8,799 nt of DNA. Source: DAITMV01 sp046318595 (lineage in GTDB: Bacteria; Pseudomonadota; Gammaproteobacteria; Burkholderiales; Burkholderiaceae_B). Shown piece after piece: positions 1 through 6,205 of this stretch (positions within the stretch are counted from its first letter, which is position 1; every line of letters begins with the position of its first letter). The notes below the pieces were generated by a model, which made no database searches, had not been told where the DNA came from, and saw nothing but the letters and a program-made list of their open reading frames with translations. The stretch spans positions 1 through 8,799 of the forward strand of contig JBKCTV010000071.1 of the NCBI GenBank assembly GCA_046318595.1. The letters are read 5' to 3'. A program made the position numbers and the translations under genes.

Positions 1-316
1 ACCTCCGGTCGATCTGACCGAGCTGTCACTGCCGGCAAGCACCACCACCGCATCGGCCGAGGGCAATGACGGCGGCATCCTGAAAAGCATCAGCCGCGCT
101 TTCCGCCGCTGGATCGCCAAAGCCGGCAGCTTTATCCAAAGCTGGCAGGACCGCGCGATGCGCGCCTTCAATTCCGGCTTCCAGCTTGCACCGGAGCTGC
201 CGCGCAGCGGCGGCGATGACCGTAAGGCCGGGCGGGAAGAATATAAGCCGGGCAGCCATAAACCTAAAGACGCGCCGCATGGGCGTGATGAGAAGGATCG
301 CGATGATGATCGATGA
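1..316 (+). CDS. 3' end of a cargo protein with an EYKPGSHKP tail (partial)
   Basis: An open frame enters from the left edge (codons start at position 2) and stops with TGA at 314-316, giving about 104 C-terminal residues. I do not recognise the family. The visible part has a Thr/Ala/Ser-rich linker, then a stretch rich in aromatic and basic residues (ISRAFRRWIAKAG, then SFIQSWQDRAMRAF) that could be an amphipathic helix, and a hydrophilic tail. The tail contains EYKPGSHKP (239-265) followed by a run of Lys, Arg and Asp to the stop. The protein encoded at 801-1937 ends in the same way, so the two may share a C-terminal signal or binding domain. The N-terminal part, which would show the activity, lies outside the window. 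Frame and stop are clear; the function is unknown. Confidence 0.75.
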   Translation, partial: PPVDLTELSLPASTTTASAEGNDGGILKSISRAFRRWIAKAGSFIQSWQDRAMRAFNSGFQLAPELPRSGGDDRKAGREEYKPGSHKPKDAPHGRDEKDRDDDR

Positions 317-386
317 TACAGAAGTCTATGATCCGGCAGCGAATTGTGCTACGATCACACATCACTCCAATTGGAGAACATGACCC

Positions 387-791
387 ATGACCCGCTTATC
401 TTCTGCCATTGCCCGCGATCCGCGCAACGCTGACCAAGTCCGCACAGATTGGAAGCTGCCTGAATTCATCAAGATCACCGATCATGAGGACTATGGCTAT
501 CACACCGATGCCGAGGGCAGCATCTGGTTTTGCTTCGCACAGAGAAACCCATGGGGTGCTGAGGTTTGCGGGGCGCGCATCTCGATTGAAGGCGACACGA
601 TTCAATTGGCCTTACGTGGTAATCTTGCAGGTCTTGAACCACCGGAGCCGAAGCCGGGCGATGTCGAAGCAGCCTTTGCTATTGATTGGGAAAAGCAGCA
701 TGGTCCGCTACCTGAAGCATTTCAGAACACGGAAACACTCGTGAAGCTGCCTTTTCGGCCGCGCAACCTTGTCATAGTTGATCACCTTTGA
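387..791 (+). CDS. 134-aa unknown protein, possible immunity or chaperone partner
   Basis: I do not recognise the family. The start at 387 is favoured by GGAG at 373-376; an ATG at 380 is in another frame and too close to that site. The protein is soluble-looking, with no signal peptide or membrane segment. It has many aromatic residues in its first half (DYGYH, IWFCFAQRNPWG) and a Pro-rich turn (EPPEPKPGD) in the middle. It lies 70 bases after the stop of the upstream cargo gene and 9 bases before the start of the next one, so it is probably cotranscribed at least with the latter. A small protein sitting between two larger proteins with matching C-terminal tails fits an immunity protein or a dedicated secretion chaperone, but this is inference from position only. 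The lack of a signal peptide argues against a periplasmic immunity protein. Confidence 0.8.
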   Translation: MTRLSSAIARDPRNADQVRTDWKLPEFIKITDHEDYGYHTDAEGSIWFCFAQRNPWGAEVCGARISIEGDTIQLALRGNLAGLEPPEPKPGDVEAAFAIDWEKQHGPLPEAFQNTETLVKLPFRPRNLVIVDHL

Positions 792-800
792 CGGAGGCAT

Positions 801-1937
801 ATGGCACGGTTTGGAATTCATACGCATATTGTTAGCGAAACGGATTTTTACAAGAACCACGTCAGCATCAGCATCGAGGATAGCGACGGTACAACCAAAT
901 TCTACGGACTTTATCCAGCAGGATCAGATTATCTGCCCTATTCAGAAAAGAAGCGTAGCTATCGCTTCGGAGGCAGTGATTTAAGAGAAGATATCGATAA
1001 AAATCGACCAGCGACATACTCGCACTATGCAGATATAAGCGACGAAGCGCGGGTAGATTTCAAAGAATTCTTGGTAGATATAAGGCATGAATATAAAAAT
1101 CAAGATCATCATTGCCTTGATTGGGCAATGAGTGCATGGGAGCACACGACTGGTCAGACGATTGATGCGACGCAGATTATCCGTGAAGGTGGCATTGTCA
1201 GTTTTCAACAAACACCTATTGGACTCGAAGAATATCTCCGTGCACGGGATCATGCACCGGCACGTATCCCAATTAAACCTGTTGAAGAAAAACAGCCATC
1301 TCCAGGATTGCTGGATAGGCTCAAAAATATATTAGGCGCTTTCTTCGATCAGTCCAAGACAACCATCGTTATTGATCAACTATCTCCAGAACAGGAAACG
1401 CAGAAAAAAGAATTGCAGGCTAAAGCGGCTGCCTATCGTGAAGAGACACGCTCTATCCTGTGGTATGAGCCGGAGGAACTTGCCCGCACAGTCTCAGAGC
1501 TTCACAGCCAGGGAAATGAGATGCTGGACAGGCTTGACCCCTATGAAGCGAAGTTTGCGCGTGAGGAAATTCTGGTCGAGCTTGAAGAAGCGGTCGCAGC
1601 CGGTAAAGCCGAAAAAAGATGGACCACACGCGATGAGCCCTATTACCAATTTTTTGACGATGACGGTTACGAAGGTGGGATCGCCATCTTACCAAGAGGG
1701 CGCGGCGAAAAATCGCCAGCAGAATTGGAGCGTAGGCGCGCAGGGATAAAAATGCCGCTGCGCGATGCGCGGCGGTCGTTCGACGTTGAATATAAATCTG
1801 GCGAATACCGACCACCATCGGCCGCGAAAGATGAGCCCAAAAAAAAGGGGCGCAGCGAATATCAACCCGGCAGCCACAAGCCAGCCCCCAAAGAGCCAGG
1901 TCGCGACAAGGATGACAGAGGCGGACGCGGCGACTAA
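801..1937 (+). CDS. 378-aa protein: permuted NlpC-like N-terminal domain, shared C-terminal tail
   Basis: The start has GGAGG at 793-797, only 3 bases before ATG, and the gene follows the 134-aa gene by 9 bases. Residues 1 to about 125 carry a His-then-Cys layout: H20 in a predicted strand (NHVSISIED), a following FYGLYP segment, and C105 in CLDWA at the head of a helix. This order is that of circularly permuted NlpC/P60 or LRAT-like cysteine peptidases, which often cut peptidoglycan or lipid bonds. Residues about 140-260 are charged and helical (linker). The C-terminus has two loosely repeated EYxP units (GEYRPP, then SEYQPGSHKP near residues 352-361) and a basic/acidic tail. The first 600 bases are richer in A/T and use ATA, TTA and AAA codons more than the transfer genes, suggesting foreign origin. 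A toxin or effector exported by a type IV system is plausible; the enzyme assignment is motif-level only. Confidence 0.85.
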   Translation: MARFGIHTHIVSETDFYKNHVSISIEDSDGTTKFYGLYPAGSDYLPYSEKKRSYRFGGSDLREDIDKNRPATYSHYADISDEARVDFKEFLVDIRHEYKNQDHHCLDWAMSAWEHTTGQTIDATQIIREGGIVSFQQTPIGLEEYLRARDHAPARIPIKPVEEKQPSPGLLDRLKNILGAFFDQSKTTIVIDQLSPEQETQKKELQAKAAAYREETRSILWYEPEELARTVSELHSQGNEMLDRLDPYEAKFAREEILVELEEAVAAGKAEKRWTTRDEPYYQFFDDDGYEGGIAILPRGRGEKSPAELERRRAGIKMPLRDARRSFDVEYKSGEYRPPSAAKDEPKKKGRSEYQPGSHKPAPKEPGRDKDDRGGRGD

Positions 1938-2296
1938 TCGCCTAACGCCTGATCCGCTGTCACCGCAGCTGCAACACCTTCCGCCGTATTCGGCGCAAGC
2001 TCCGCAAGATCAAACAGCGGGCGCATGATTGCGCGGTCGCTGGCGCGGGTGAGAAAGGTGTCGAGCTGGCGGGTGATCCTGTCCCGCCAGTCATCGCCGG
2101 CCGGACCAGGCCGGCGGATTGCGGCCAGCACAGCTGCGCCGATCAAAATCTTGCGGCGGTTTTCGTCTTTGTCCTGCTTGGCTTTGGCGAGTGCGTTGAG
2201 CCGTTTCAGCTTGGCCTTCTGTTCGGCCAGGCGCTTTTCTTCAAGCTCGATTGTTTTTGCCAGATTATCCCGTCGCTGTTCGGTGGTGAGCGTCAT
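1934..2296 (-). CDS. traD: TraD-like conjugal transfer (relaxosome accessory) protein
   Basis: The start at 2296 (ATG on the minus strand) is chosen because GGGAG lies 7 bases upstream (2304-2308) and a promoter lies before it; a longer in-frame extension to 2521 would run through that promoter and the oriT candidate. The product has 120 residues. Residues 1-45 form a Lys/Glu-rich coiled coil (KTIELEEKRLAEQKAKLKRL), followed by DENRRKILIGAAVLAA. That Arg/Lys-Lys-Ile-x-x-Gly-(Gly/Ala)-x-hydrophobic segment is typical of the TraD family found beside rhizobial TraA/TraC genes, which helps assemble the relaxosome at oriT. Its position, divergent from the relaxase across the oriT candidate, supports this. 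Its TAG stop overlaps the TAA stop of the convergent cargo gene (1934-1937). It should not be confused with the F-plasmid TraD coupling ATPase. Confidence 0.75.
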   Translation of the reverse strand: MTLTTEQRRDNLAKTIELEEKRLAEQKAKLKRLNALAKAKQDKDENRRKILIGAAVLAAIRRPGPAGDDWRDRITRQLDTFLTRASDRAIMRPLFDLAELAPNTAEGVAAAVTADQALGD

Positions 2297-2303
2297 GACA
2301 CGT

Positions 2304-2308
2304 CTCCC
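2304..2308 (-). promoter_or_regulatory. Ribosome binding site that sets the traD start
   Basis: Minus-strand GGGAG sits 7 bases before ATG at 2296. It decides for the 120-residue product rather than the longer open frame. Confidence 0.7.
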
Positions 2309-2324
2309 AAAAAACAAAATGGGA

Positions 2325-2358
2325 GTGACAATATGCCGCAAATCACGGGAATTGTCAC
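2325..2358. repeat. Inverted repeat GTGACAAT / ATTGTCAC over the divergent promoters
   Basis: Two perfect 8-base arms (2325-2332 and 2351-2358) are separated by 18 bases. The right arm covers both -35 boxes and the left arm reaches the traD -10 box. This is the expected layout of an operator for a dimeric regulator that controls both transcripts. The regulator is not identified; the TraD-like protein or an outside regulator are options. Confidence 0.5.
2330..2358 (-). promoter_or_regulatory. Putative sigma-70 promoter of traD
   Basis: On the minus strand GTGACA (2353-2358) is followed by 17 bases and CATATT (2330-2335). This matches consensus at 5/6 and 4/6. Transcription would start near 2323, leaving a short leader before the ribosome site. 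Its -35 box overlaps the -35 box of the divergent plus-strand promoter. Confidence 0.5.
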
Positions 2359-2380
2359 TGTCATTTGCAACCTGTATCAT
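2352..2380 (+). promoter_or_regulatory. Putative sigma-70 promoter toward oriT and the relaxase
   Basis: TTGTCA (2352-2357), a 17-base spacer and TATCAT (2375-2380) match consensus at 5/6 in each box. Transcription would start near 2387 and run through the oriT candidate, giving a leader of about 305 bases before the relaxase ATG at 2692. Confidence 0.6.
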
Positions 2381-2400
2381 CTGCGCCAGTGCTTGGATCA

Positions 2401-2455
2401 ACACAAGGCGGCTTCCGCCGAAGTGCGCGCTTATACATCGCAGGCGATGTGCGTG
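2401..2455. other. oriT: Candidate oriT (MobQ/TraA type) with nic-like core
   Basis: A hairpin GGCGG-CTT-CCGCC (2407-2419) is followed after one base by AAGTGCGCGC (2421-2430), then TTAT and a second perfect repeat ACATCGC-AG-GCGATGT (2435-2450). A short inverted repeat directly before a TAAGTGCG-like nick core is the layout of IncQ (RSF1010/R1162) oriT, and as I remember them the rhizobial Ti-type oriT sequences share the TTATAC(A/G)TCGC part. The location between a traD-like gene and a divergent MobQ relaxase is where such origins are found. The nick position itself cannot be read from sequence alone. Confidence 0.55.
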
Positions 2456-2480
2456 TTCAAGGCTCCGCCCCGAAACCCCG

Positions 2481-2501
2481 TCAGGGGGTAAGCCCCCCTG
2501 A
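2481..2501. repeat. GC-rich hairpin TCAGGGGG / CCCCCTGA
   Basis: Perfect 8-base arms around a 5-base loop (TAAGC). It lies in the relaxase leader and has no T-run, so it is not an intrinsic terminator. It may belong to the extended oriT or may fold in the leader RNA. Confidence 0.5.
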
Positions 2502-2616
2502 ACCCGCCCCGGCCCGGTCATTTACCGGCGCCGCCGAGGGGCGCAGCACCGCCCCCCGGTCCCCCGCCCGCCATCAGGGGCGATAGCGGGCCATGCGCGC
2601 GGGTGCGCGTCGAGGG

Positions 2617-2630
2617 GGCGAGCGCTCGCC
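2617..2630. repeat. 14-base palindrome GGCGAGCGCTCGCC in the relaxase leader
   Basis: The palindrome is perfect and is extended by G-rich and C-rich flanks (2614-2635). It lies about 60 bases before the relaxase start. It could be a binding site or a leader RNA hairpin. The 2456-2691 stretch around it is extremely GC-rich and shows no other gene. Confidence 0.45.
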
Positions 2631-2691
2631 ACCCCCGAAACCCCCGAGCGGTCAGGGCCGTAAGCGCCCCGACACCCCAGGCGTTGAGATC

Positions 2692-3978
2692 ATGGCGATC
2701 TATCGCTTCTCGGCCCAGATCATCAGCCGCAGCACCGGCCGCAGTGCGGTCGCCTGCGCCGCTTATCGGGCAGGCGCAAACTTGGCCGATGCGCGCTATG
2801 GCGAGCGACATGATTACAGCCATCGCAGCGGCGTCCATCACACGGAGATCATCGCGCCCCCAGACACGCCGGCCTGGATGCAGGAGCGCGAAAGCCTATG
2901 GAACGCCGTCGAGGCTGCCGAGAAGCGCAAGGATTCGCAGCTGGCACGGGAAATTCAGCTGGCCTTGCCATGCGAACTGACCGATGCGGAGCGGGTCGGT
3001 CTGGTCCGCAGTTTTGTCGAAGCTGAATTTGTGGCGCGCGGCATGATCGCCGATCTTGCGATCCATCGCCCCGATGCGGCCGGCGACAAGCGCAACCATC
3101 ACGCCCATGTCATGCTGACCATGCGCGCCCTCACCGGGGATGGTTTTGGTCTGAAACGTCGTGACTGGAATGAAACTGATCTGCTGCGCGGCTGGCGCGA
3201 AGCCTGGGCCGATCATGTCAACGACGAGCTGGCGCGGGCGGGCCTGTCGGAGCGGATCGATCACCGCTCGCATGAGGCGCTGGAGGACGGCCACATCCCC
3301 GAGCCCAAGCTCGGGCCGGCGGCGACCGAGCTGGAGCGCCAGGGCGTGCATACCCGCGCCGGCGACGCTTGGCGCGAGGTTCGCGCGGCCAATGCCGAGC
3401 GCGATGCGATTGCTGCCGATATTGCGCGCAGTGAAAGCCGGATCATCGCCCTGAAGGAGGAGATGGAGCAGCTGGCCGAGTCACCCGCTGCCCATCGCCT
3501 GCGCCGGCAACAGGGGTTCGAGCGCAAGCAATTGATCGATGAGCAGCAACAGCGGCGGATTGCCTTTGCCGATCATCGCAGCGCAGCCCAAGCGAAAGAG
3601 CTTGCCGATCTGGCTGCAGATCTCGCCCGCCGCCATGCGGCCGAAGATGCGCGGCAACGCGGTGACGACAAGACGGGCCTTGCCCGCGTCCTGCACCGCG
3701 CCGGCAAGCTGATCGATCGTCTGCGTGATGCGATTGCGCCCGGCCGCGCCACAGCACGTCGCAAACAGGAAAAACAAGCCGCTGCCGCATTGGCCCGCGC
3801 GCGTGCCGATCAATTGCAGCAGCAGCGCGACGCCATCATCGCCCGCCAGCAGGACGAGGACCGGCAGGCTCGACAGGCTTTGCGGCGGCGGGAAGCGGAG
3901 GAGCGTCGTCAGCTGGCCGAGGCGCAGGATCGGCAGCGCCGGAAACTTCTGGAGCAAGAACGTGATCGCGAGCGGTAG
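2692..3978 (+). CDS. mobA: MobA/MobL (MobQ family) relaxase
   Basis: The product nicks oriT, stays bound to the 5' end through a tyrosine, and leads the strand to the coupling protein. The start at 2692 is preferred over an upstream in-frame ATG (2593) because MobA/MobL proteins begin exactly with MAIYRFSAQIISRSTGRSA; the 33 extra residues would be Pro/Arg-rich junk. Y25 (ACAAYRAG) aligns with catalytic Tyr25 of RSF1010 MobA. H125 and the NHHAHVML motif (H137, H139) give the metal-binding histidines, and WADHVNDELARAGL with IDHRS (about 205-230) is the usual end of the domain. Residues from about 245 to 428 are an Arg/Glu/Gln-rich coiled coil; there is no helicase or primase domain as in Ti TraA. 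The last 143 bases overlap the convergent coupling-protein gene. The ribosome site before 2692 is weak. Confidence 0.9.
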   Translation: MAIYRFSAQIISRSTGRSAVACAAYRAGANLADARYGERHDYSHRSGVHHTEIIAPPDTPAWMQERESLWNAVEAAEKRKDSQLAREIQLALPCELTDAERVGLVRSFVEAEFVARGMIADLAIHRPDAAGDKRNHHAHVMLTMRALTGDGFGLKRRDWNETDLLRGWREAWADHVNDELARAGLSERIDHRSHEALEDGHIPEPKLGPAATELERQGVHTRAGDAWREVRAANAERDAIAADIARSESRIIALKEEMEQLAESPAAHRLRRQQGFERKQLIDEQQQRRIAFADHRSAAQAKELADLAADLARRHAAEDARQRGDDKTGLARVLHRAGKLIDRLRDAIAPGRATARRKQEKQAAAALARARADQLQQQRDAIIARQQDEDRQARQALRRREAEERRQLAEAQDRQRRKLLEQERDRER

Positions 3979-5476
3979 CGCTTGAGTCGGGACCGATCCA
4001 GGGATTGGCATCAAACAGCCCCCGAAACTCACTGTCCTTGTAATAGCACAGCTTGTCGGCCAGCACCGGCGCATGTCCGGGCATCAACAGCATTTGCCGA
4101 TCCGCCGGCAGTCGCATCAATTCATCCGGCGTCATCAGTGGCCGGGCGGCGGTGCCGTGGCCCTGGCTATAAACATGTTCACCCATGGCGCCGATCGTTG
4201 CGCCGGCCATTGTCTGATGACGGATCGCCACCGTGCGCTGGCCCAGCCGCTCCGATAACCAGCCCGCCGTCATTGTGTCGGCGACGCCGAATGCCTGGAT
4301 CACACCGGCATTGGCGAGAAAGGTTGACCAGCTGGTCGGATAATGTTTTTGCAACTGCGACAAATCCTGCAGGATTGGCCACAGCTGCACACCAAAACCG
4401 GCGAGCAAGCCCATCGCCGTTTCGACCGGCTCCAGCTGGCCGAGCGCAGCGAATTCATCGAGGATGAACAGCACCGGCTGGCGCGGTCGTCCCGGCGTGC
4501 GCACCAATTCTGTCAGCGCCTGTGTGATGATCAGGCGCAGCCATCGCCCATAGGCGACCAGCCGATCCGCCGGCAAAACCAGAAACACCGTCGCCGGCTT
4601 ATCCTTCAGCGCGCCGAAGGTGAAATCCGTCGCCGACAGATTTTCGACGAGGCGGCGGTTGTCGAGACAATTGGTGTTGGCCGTCGCGGTCGAGATCACG
4701 CCCGGCCGCTCGCGATCCGACTTTTGCGCCAGCACCGCCGCCGCACGGGCAACCAGACCATCAGCCGCCTTGCTGTGCATCATCTCACCAATCAGGGCCG
4801 AGAAGCGCGCTTCTGGCAGCGTCAATAAATGACGCACTTGTCCGAGGTGGCGCAGCGGCGCTTCCTCGCTGGTCGCAACATGCAGGATCAAGCCTTTCAA
4901 AAGAGCGCGGCCTTCATCCGACCAATGTTTGCTCTCGCCCTTGCCCTCGGGCACCATCGCAGCGGCGAGCAGATCGGCTTCATCGGCAAGATCGCTGCCG
5001 GTCAAGCGGTCGAGCGGATTATAGCGTGCCGCTGTGAAGCGGGTGATATGCCAAGGGTCCACCACATAGACGGCTTGGCCCATCTCCTGCCGTCGCCGCG
5101 CCGTAATGGCAGCGCTTTCGCCCTTGGGATCGATGACGATCACAGAGCCCGGATAGGTCAGCAAATTTGGCAGGATTGAACCGACGCCCTTACCGCTGCG
5201 TGTCGGCGCCAGCGTGCAGGCATGGCGATCCGTCACAATCCGCAGCGGCCGGCCATTATAACGGCCAACCCATAGCCCGCGCTTGTTGCGCAGGCCGGCG
5301 GCAGCAATTTCCTTTGGCGTCGCCCAATGGGCCGATCCGTGCGCCGTCTCCGTTTCATGGGCCGGCAATCGCCAGCGCAGATAGGCATCATACGCCCAGA
5401 CAAGGCCCATGGCCGTTATACCGAGCGGAATCGCCAGGGCTTGCACCCTGGCGATAAACTCACCAACCTCCAACAC
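3836..5476 (-). CDS. traG: VirD4/TraG-type coupling protein ATPase
   Basis: This inner-membrane ATPase delivers the relaxase-DNA complex, and in some systems protein substrates, to a type IV secretion channel. Walker A is APTRSGKGVG (about residues 90-99, K96) and Walker B is LFILDEFAAL (about 336-345). IVIDPKGE (113-120), the RYNPLD motif (151-156) and the ALGQLEPVETAMG region also fit TraG/VirD4. Only one clear membrane segment (about residues 12-28) is visible; VirD4 proteins usually have two. The first start allowed after the in-frame stop at 5486-5488 is GTG at 5474-5476; no good ribosome site precedes it, and the gene then overlaps its upstream neighbour by 61 bases. The last 47 residues are Ala/Pro-rich and overlap the relaxase gene on the other strand. 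No channel (virB/trb) gene is in this window. Confidence 0.92.
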   Translation of the reverse strand: MLEVGEFIARVQALAIPLGITAMGLVWAYDAYLRWRLPAHETETAHGSAHWATPKEIAAAGLRNKRGLWVGRYNGRPLRIVTDRHACTLAPTRSGKGVGSILPNLLTYPGSVIVIDPKGESAAITARRRQEMGQAVYVVDPWHITRFTAARYNPLDRLTGSDLADEADLLAAAMVPEGKGESKHWSDEGRALLKGLILHVATSEEAPLRHLGQVRHLLTLPEARFSALIGEMMHSKAADGLVARAAAVLAQKSDRERPGVISTATANTNCLDNRRLVENLSATDFTFGALKDKPATVFLVLPADRLVAYGRWLRLIITQALTELVRTPGRPRQPVLFILDEFAALGQLEPVETAMGLLAGFGVQLWPILQDLSQLQKHYPTSWSTFLANAGVIQAFGVADTMTAGWLSERLGQRTVAIRHQTMAGATIGAMGEHVYSQGHGTAARPLMTPDELMRLPADRQMLLMPGHAPVLADKLCYYKDSEFRGLFDANPWIGPDSSATARDHVLAPEVSGAADPAPRPADDAPPLPAAAKPVEPAGPRPAGGR

Positions 5477-5871
5477 GATGCCGATTCAAGCACATCGGCG
5501 AAGGCAAACATCAGCGGCCGAGCAAAGCCTTGCTCTTCCAGACGCTCGACGGCCGCCAGCGTTTCCGGCAAAGCCATTTCGCGCTGCAAAGCCACCCGCG
5601 CAAAGCGGAGCCAGGTTTTGCCGCCATCCTGGTGAATGGTCATATGCCGCACGAACATCGGCATCCAGATACGCGGCTTTGGCCGCCCGGTATATTCATG
5701 TTCAACCGGCAGATTGAACAGATGCGCAAGACCACGAACGCCGGCCATCAACAGCAGATGGGCCGGCGCATCATTCCGATTATCAACACTGTTATAGTGG
5801 GAGGAGAGAAGTTCGAGCGGCGACATCATCGGATGGTCGGGCCCGAACGGGTCGGCAGGCACGGTGCTCAT
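5416..5871 (-). CDS. Unknown 151-aa protein upstream of traG
   Basis: I do not recognise the family. The start at 5871 is preferred to an ATG at 5883 because GAGG lies 6 bases before it, while the earlier start has no ribosome site. The product has no signal peptide or clear membrane segment. It contains PLELLSSHYNSVDNRND, then a Leu/Ala-rich stretch (APAHLLLMAGVRGLAHLF), an aromatic segment with several Met (RIWMPMFVRHMTIH), and a helical region ending in a Trp/Arg-rich tail. It is the first gene of a two-gene minus-strand unit and overlaps traG by 61 bases, so a role in transfer together with the coupling protein is likely but not shown. The overlapped tail reads SCWRLVSLSPGCKPWRF, which looks unlike a conserved end and may be an extension tolerated by the overlap. 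Confidence 0.7.
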   Translation of the reverse strand: MSTVPADPFGPDHPMMSPLELLSSHYNSVDNRNDAPAHLLLMAGVRGLAHLFNLPVEHEYTGRPKPRIWMPMFVRHMTIHQDGGKTWLRFARVALQREMALPETLAAVERLEEQGFARPLMFAFADVLESASCWRLVSLSPGCKPWRFRSV

Positions 5872-5928
5872 ATTCCACCTCATTAGGTAAGGGGTTGGAT
5901 TGAGACCATAGAACCAACAACGGCGTGC

Positions 5929-5958
5929 AGTGTGTCATAAACCACACGCAAAAGTCAA
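5929..5958 (-). promoter_or_regulatory. Possible promoter of the traG unit with overlapping repeat
   Basis: Minus-strand TTGACT (5953-5958) matches the -35 consensus at 5/6. The best -10 is CACACT (5929-5934) at 18 bases, only 3/6. A short repeat GTGTG/CACAC (5930-5934 and 5943-5947) lies between and over the boxes and could be an operator. The leader to the start at 5871 would be about 50 bases. Confidence 0.3.
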
Positions 5959-5964
5959 TAATCT

Positions 5965-6007
5965 ATGCGGAAAATCGCATGCTTTTTTGCGTGAATCTGC
6001 ATGCGGA
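5965..6007. repeat. Clustered ATGCGGA / CGCATGC repeats
   Basis: ATGCGGA occurs at 5965-5971 and 6001-6007, exactly 36 bases apart. CGCATGC (5976-5982) pairs with GCATGCG (5999-6005). The cluster sits just upstream of the possible traG-unit promoter and may be a regulator binding region. Confidence 0.4.
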
Positions 6008-6187
6008 TAGAAGCCTCACTGTCTGCCCGCGGCCTCTTGGAAATTCTATTTCATGATCGGTGGTGTCGGGTATCATTATTGTGCGTGCATATCGCCCATC
6101 GATAGATCGGCATACGAACCGCCCTGATCGATTCTGCTGCGTGCGCCCTTCATCCCGTCAGCATCCCGCCGACGATTCTGGTGCGAC

Positions 6188-6205
6188 TGCCAAGCGCGCT
6201 TGGCA
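6188..6205. repeat. Perfect 18-base palindrome TGCCAAGCGCGCTTGGCA
   Basis: All 18 bases are self-complementary with no loop, so it looks more like a protein-binding site than an RNA hairpin. It does not match parS or the IncP KorA/KorB operators as I know them. Confidence 0.5.

Noticed and set aside
2025..2501. 158-aa plus-strand frame opposite traD
   Set aside because: It is a Ser/Arg-rich shadow of traD, without a ribosome site or recognisable sequence.
1934..2521. Longer version of traD starting at 2521
   Set aside because: The extension would cover the divergent promoters and the oriT candidate, and a good ribosome site and coiled-coil start support 2296.
2593..2691. N-terminal extension of the relaxase from ATG 2593
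   Set aside because: The added residues are Pro/Arg-rich and unlike the family, which starts at MAIYRF.
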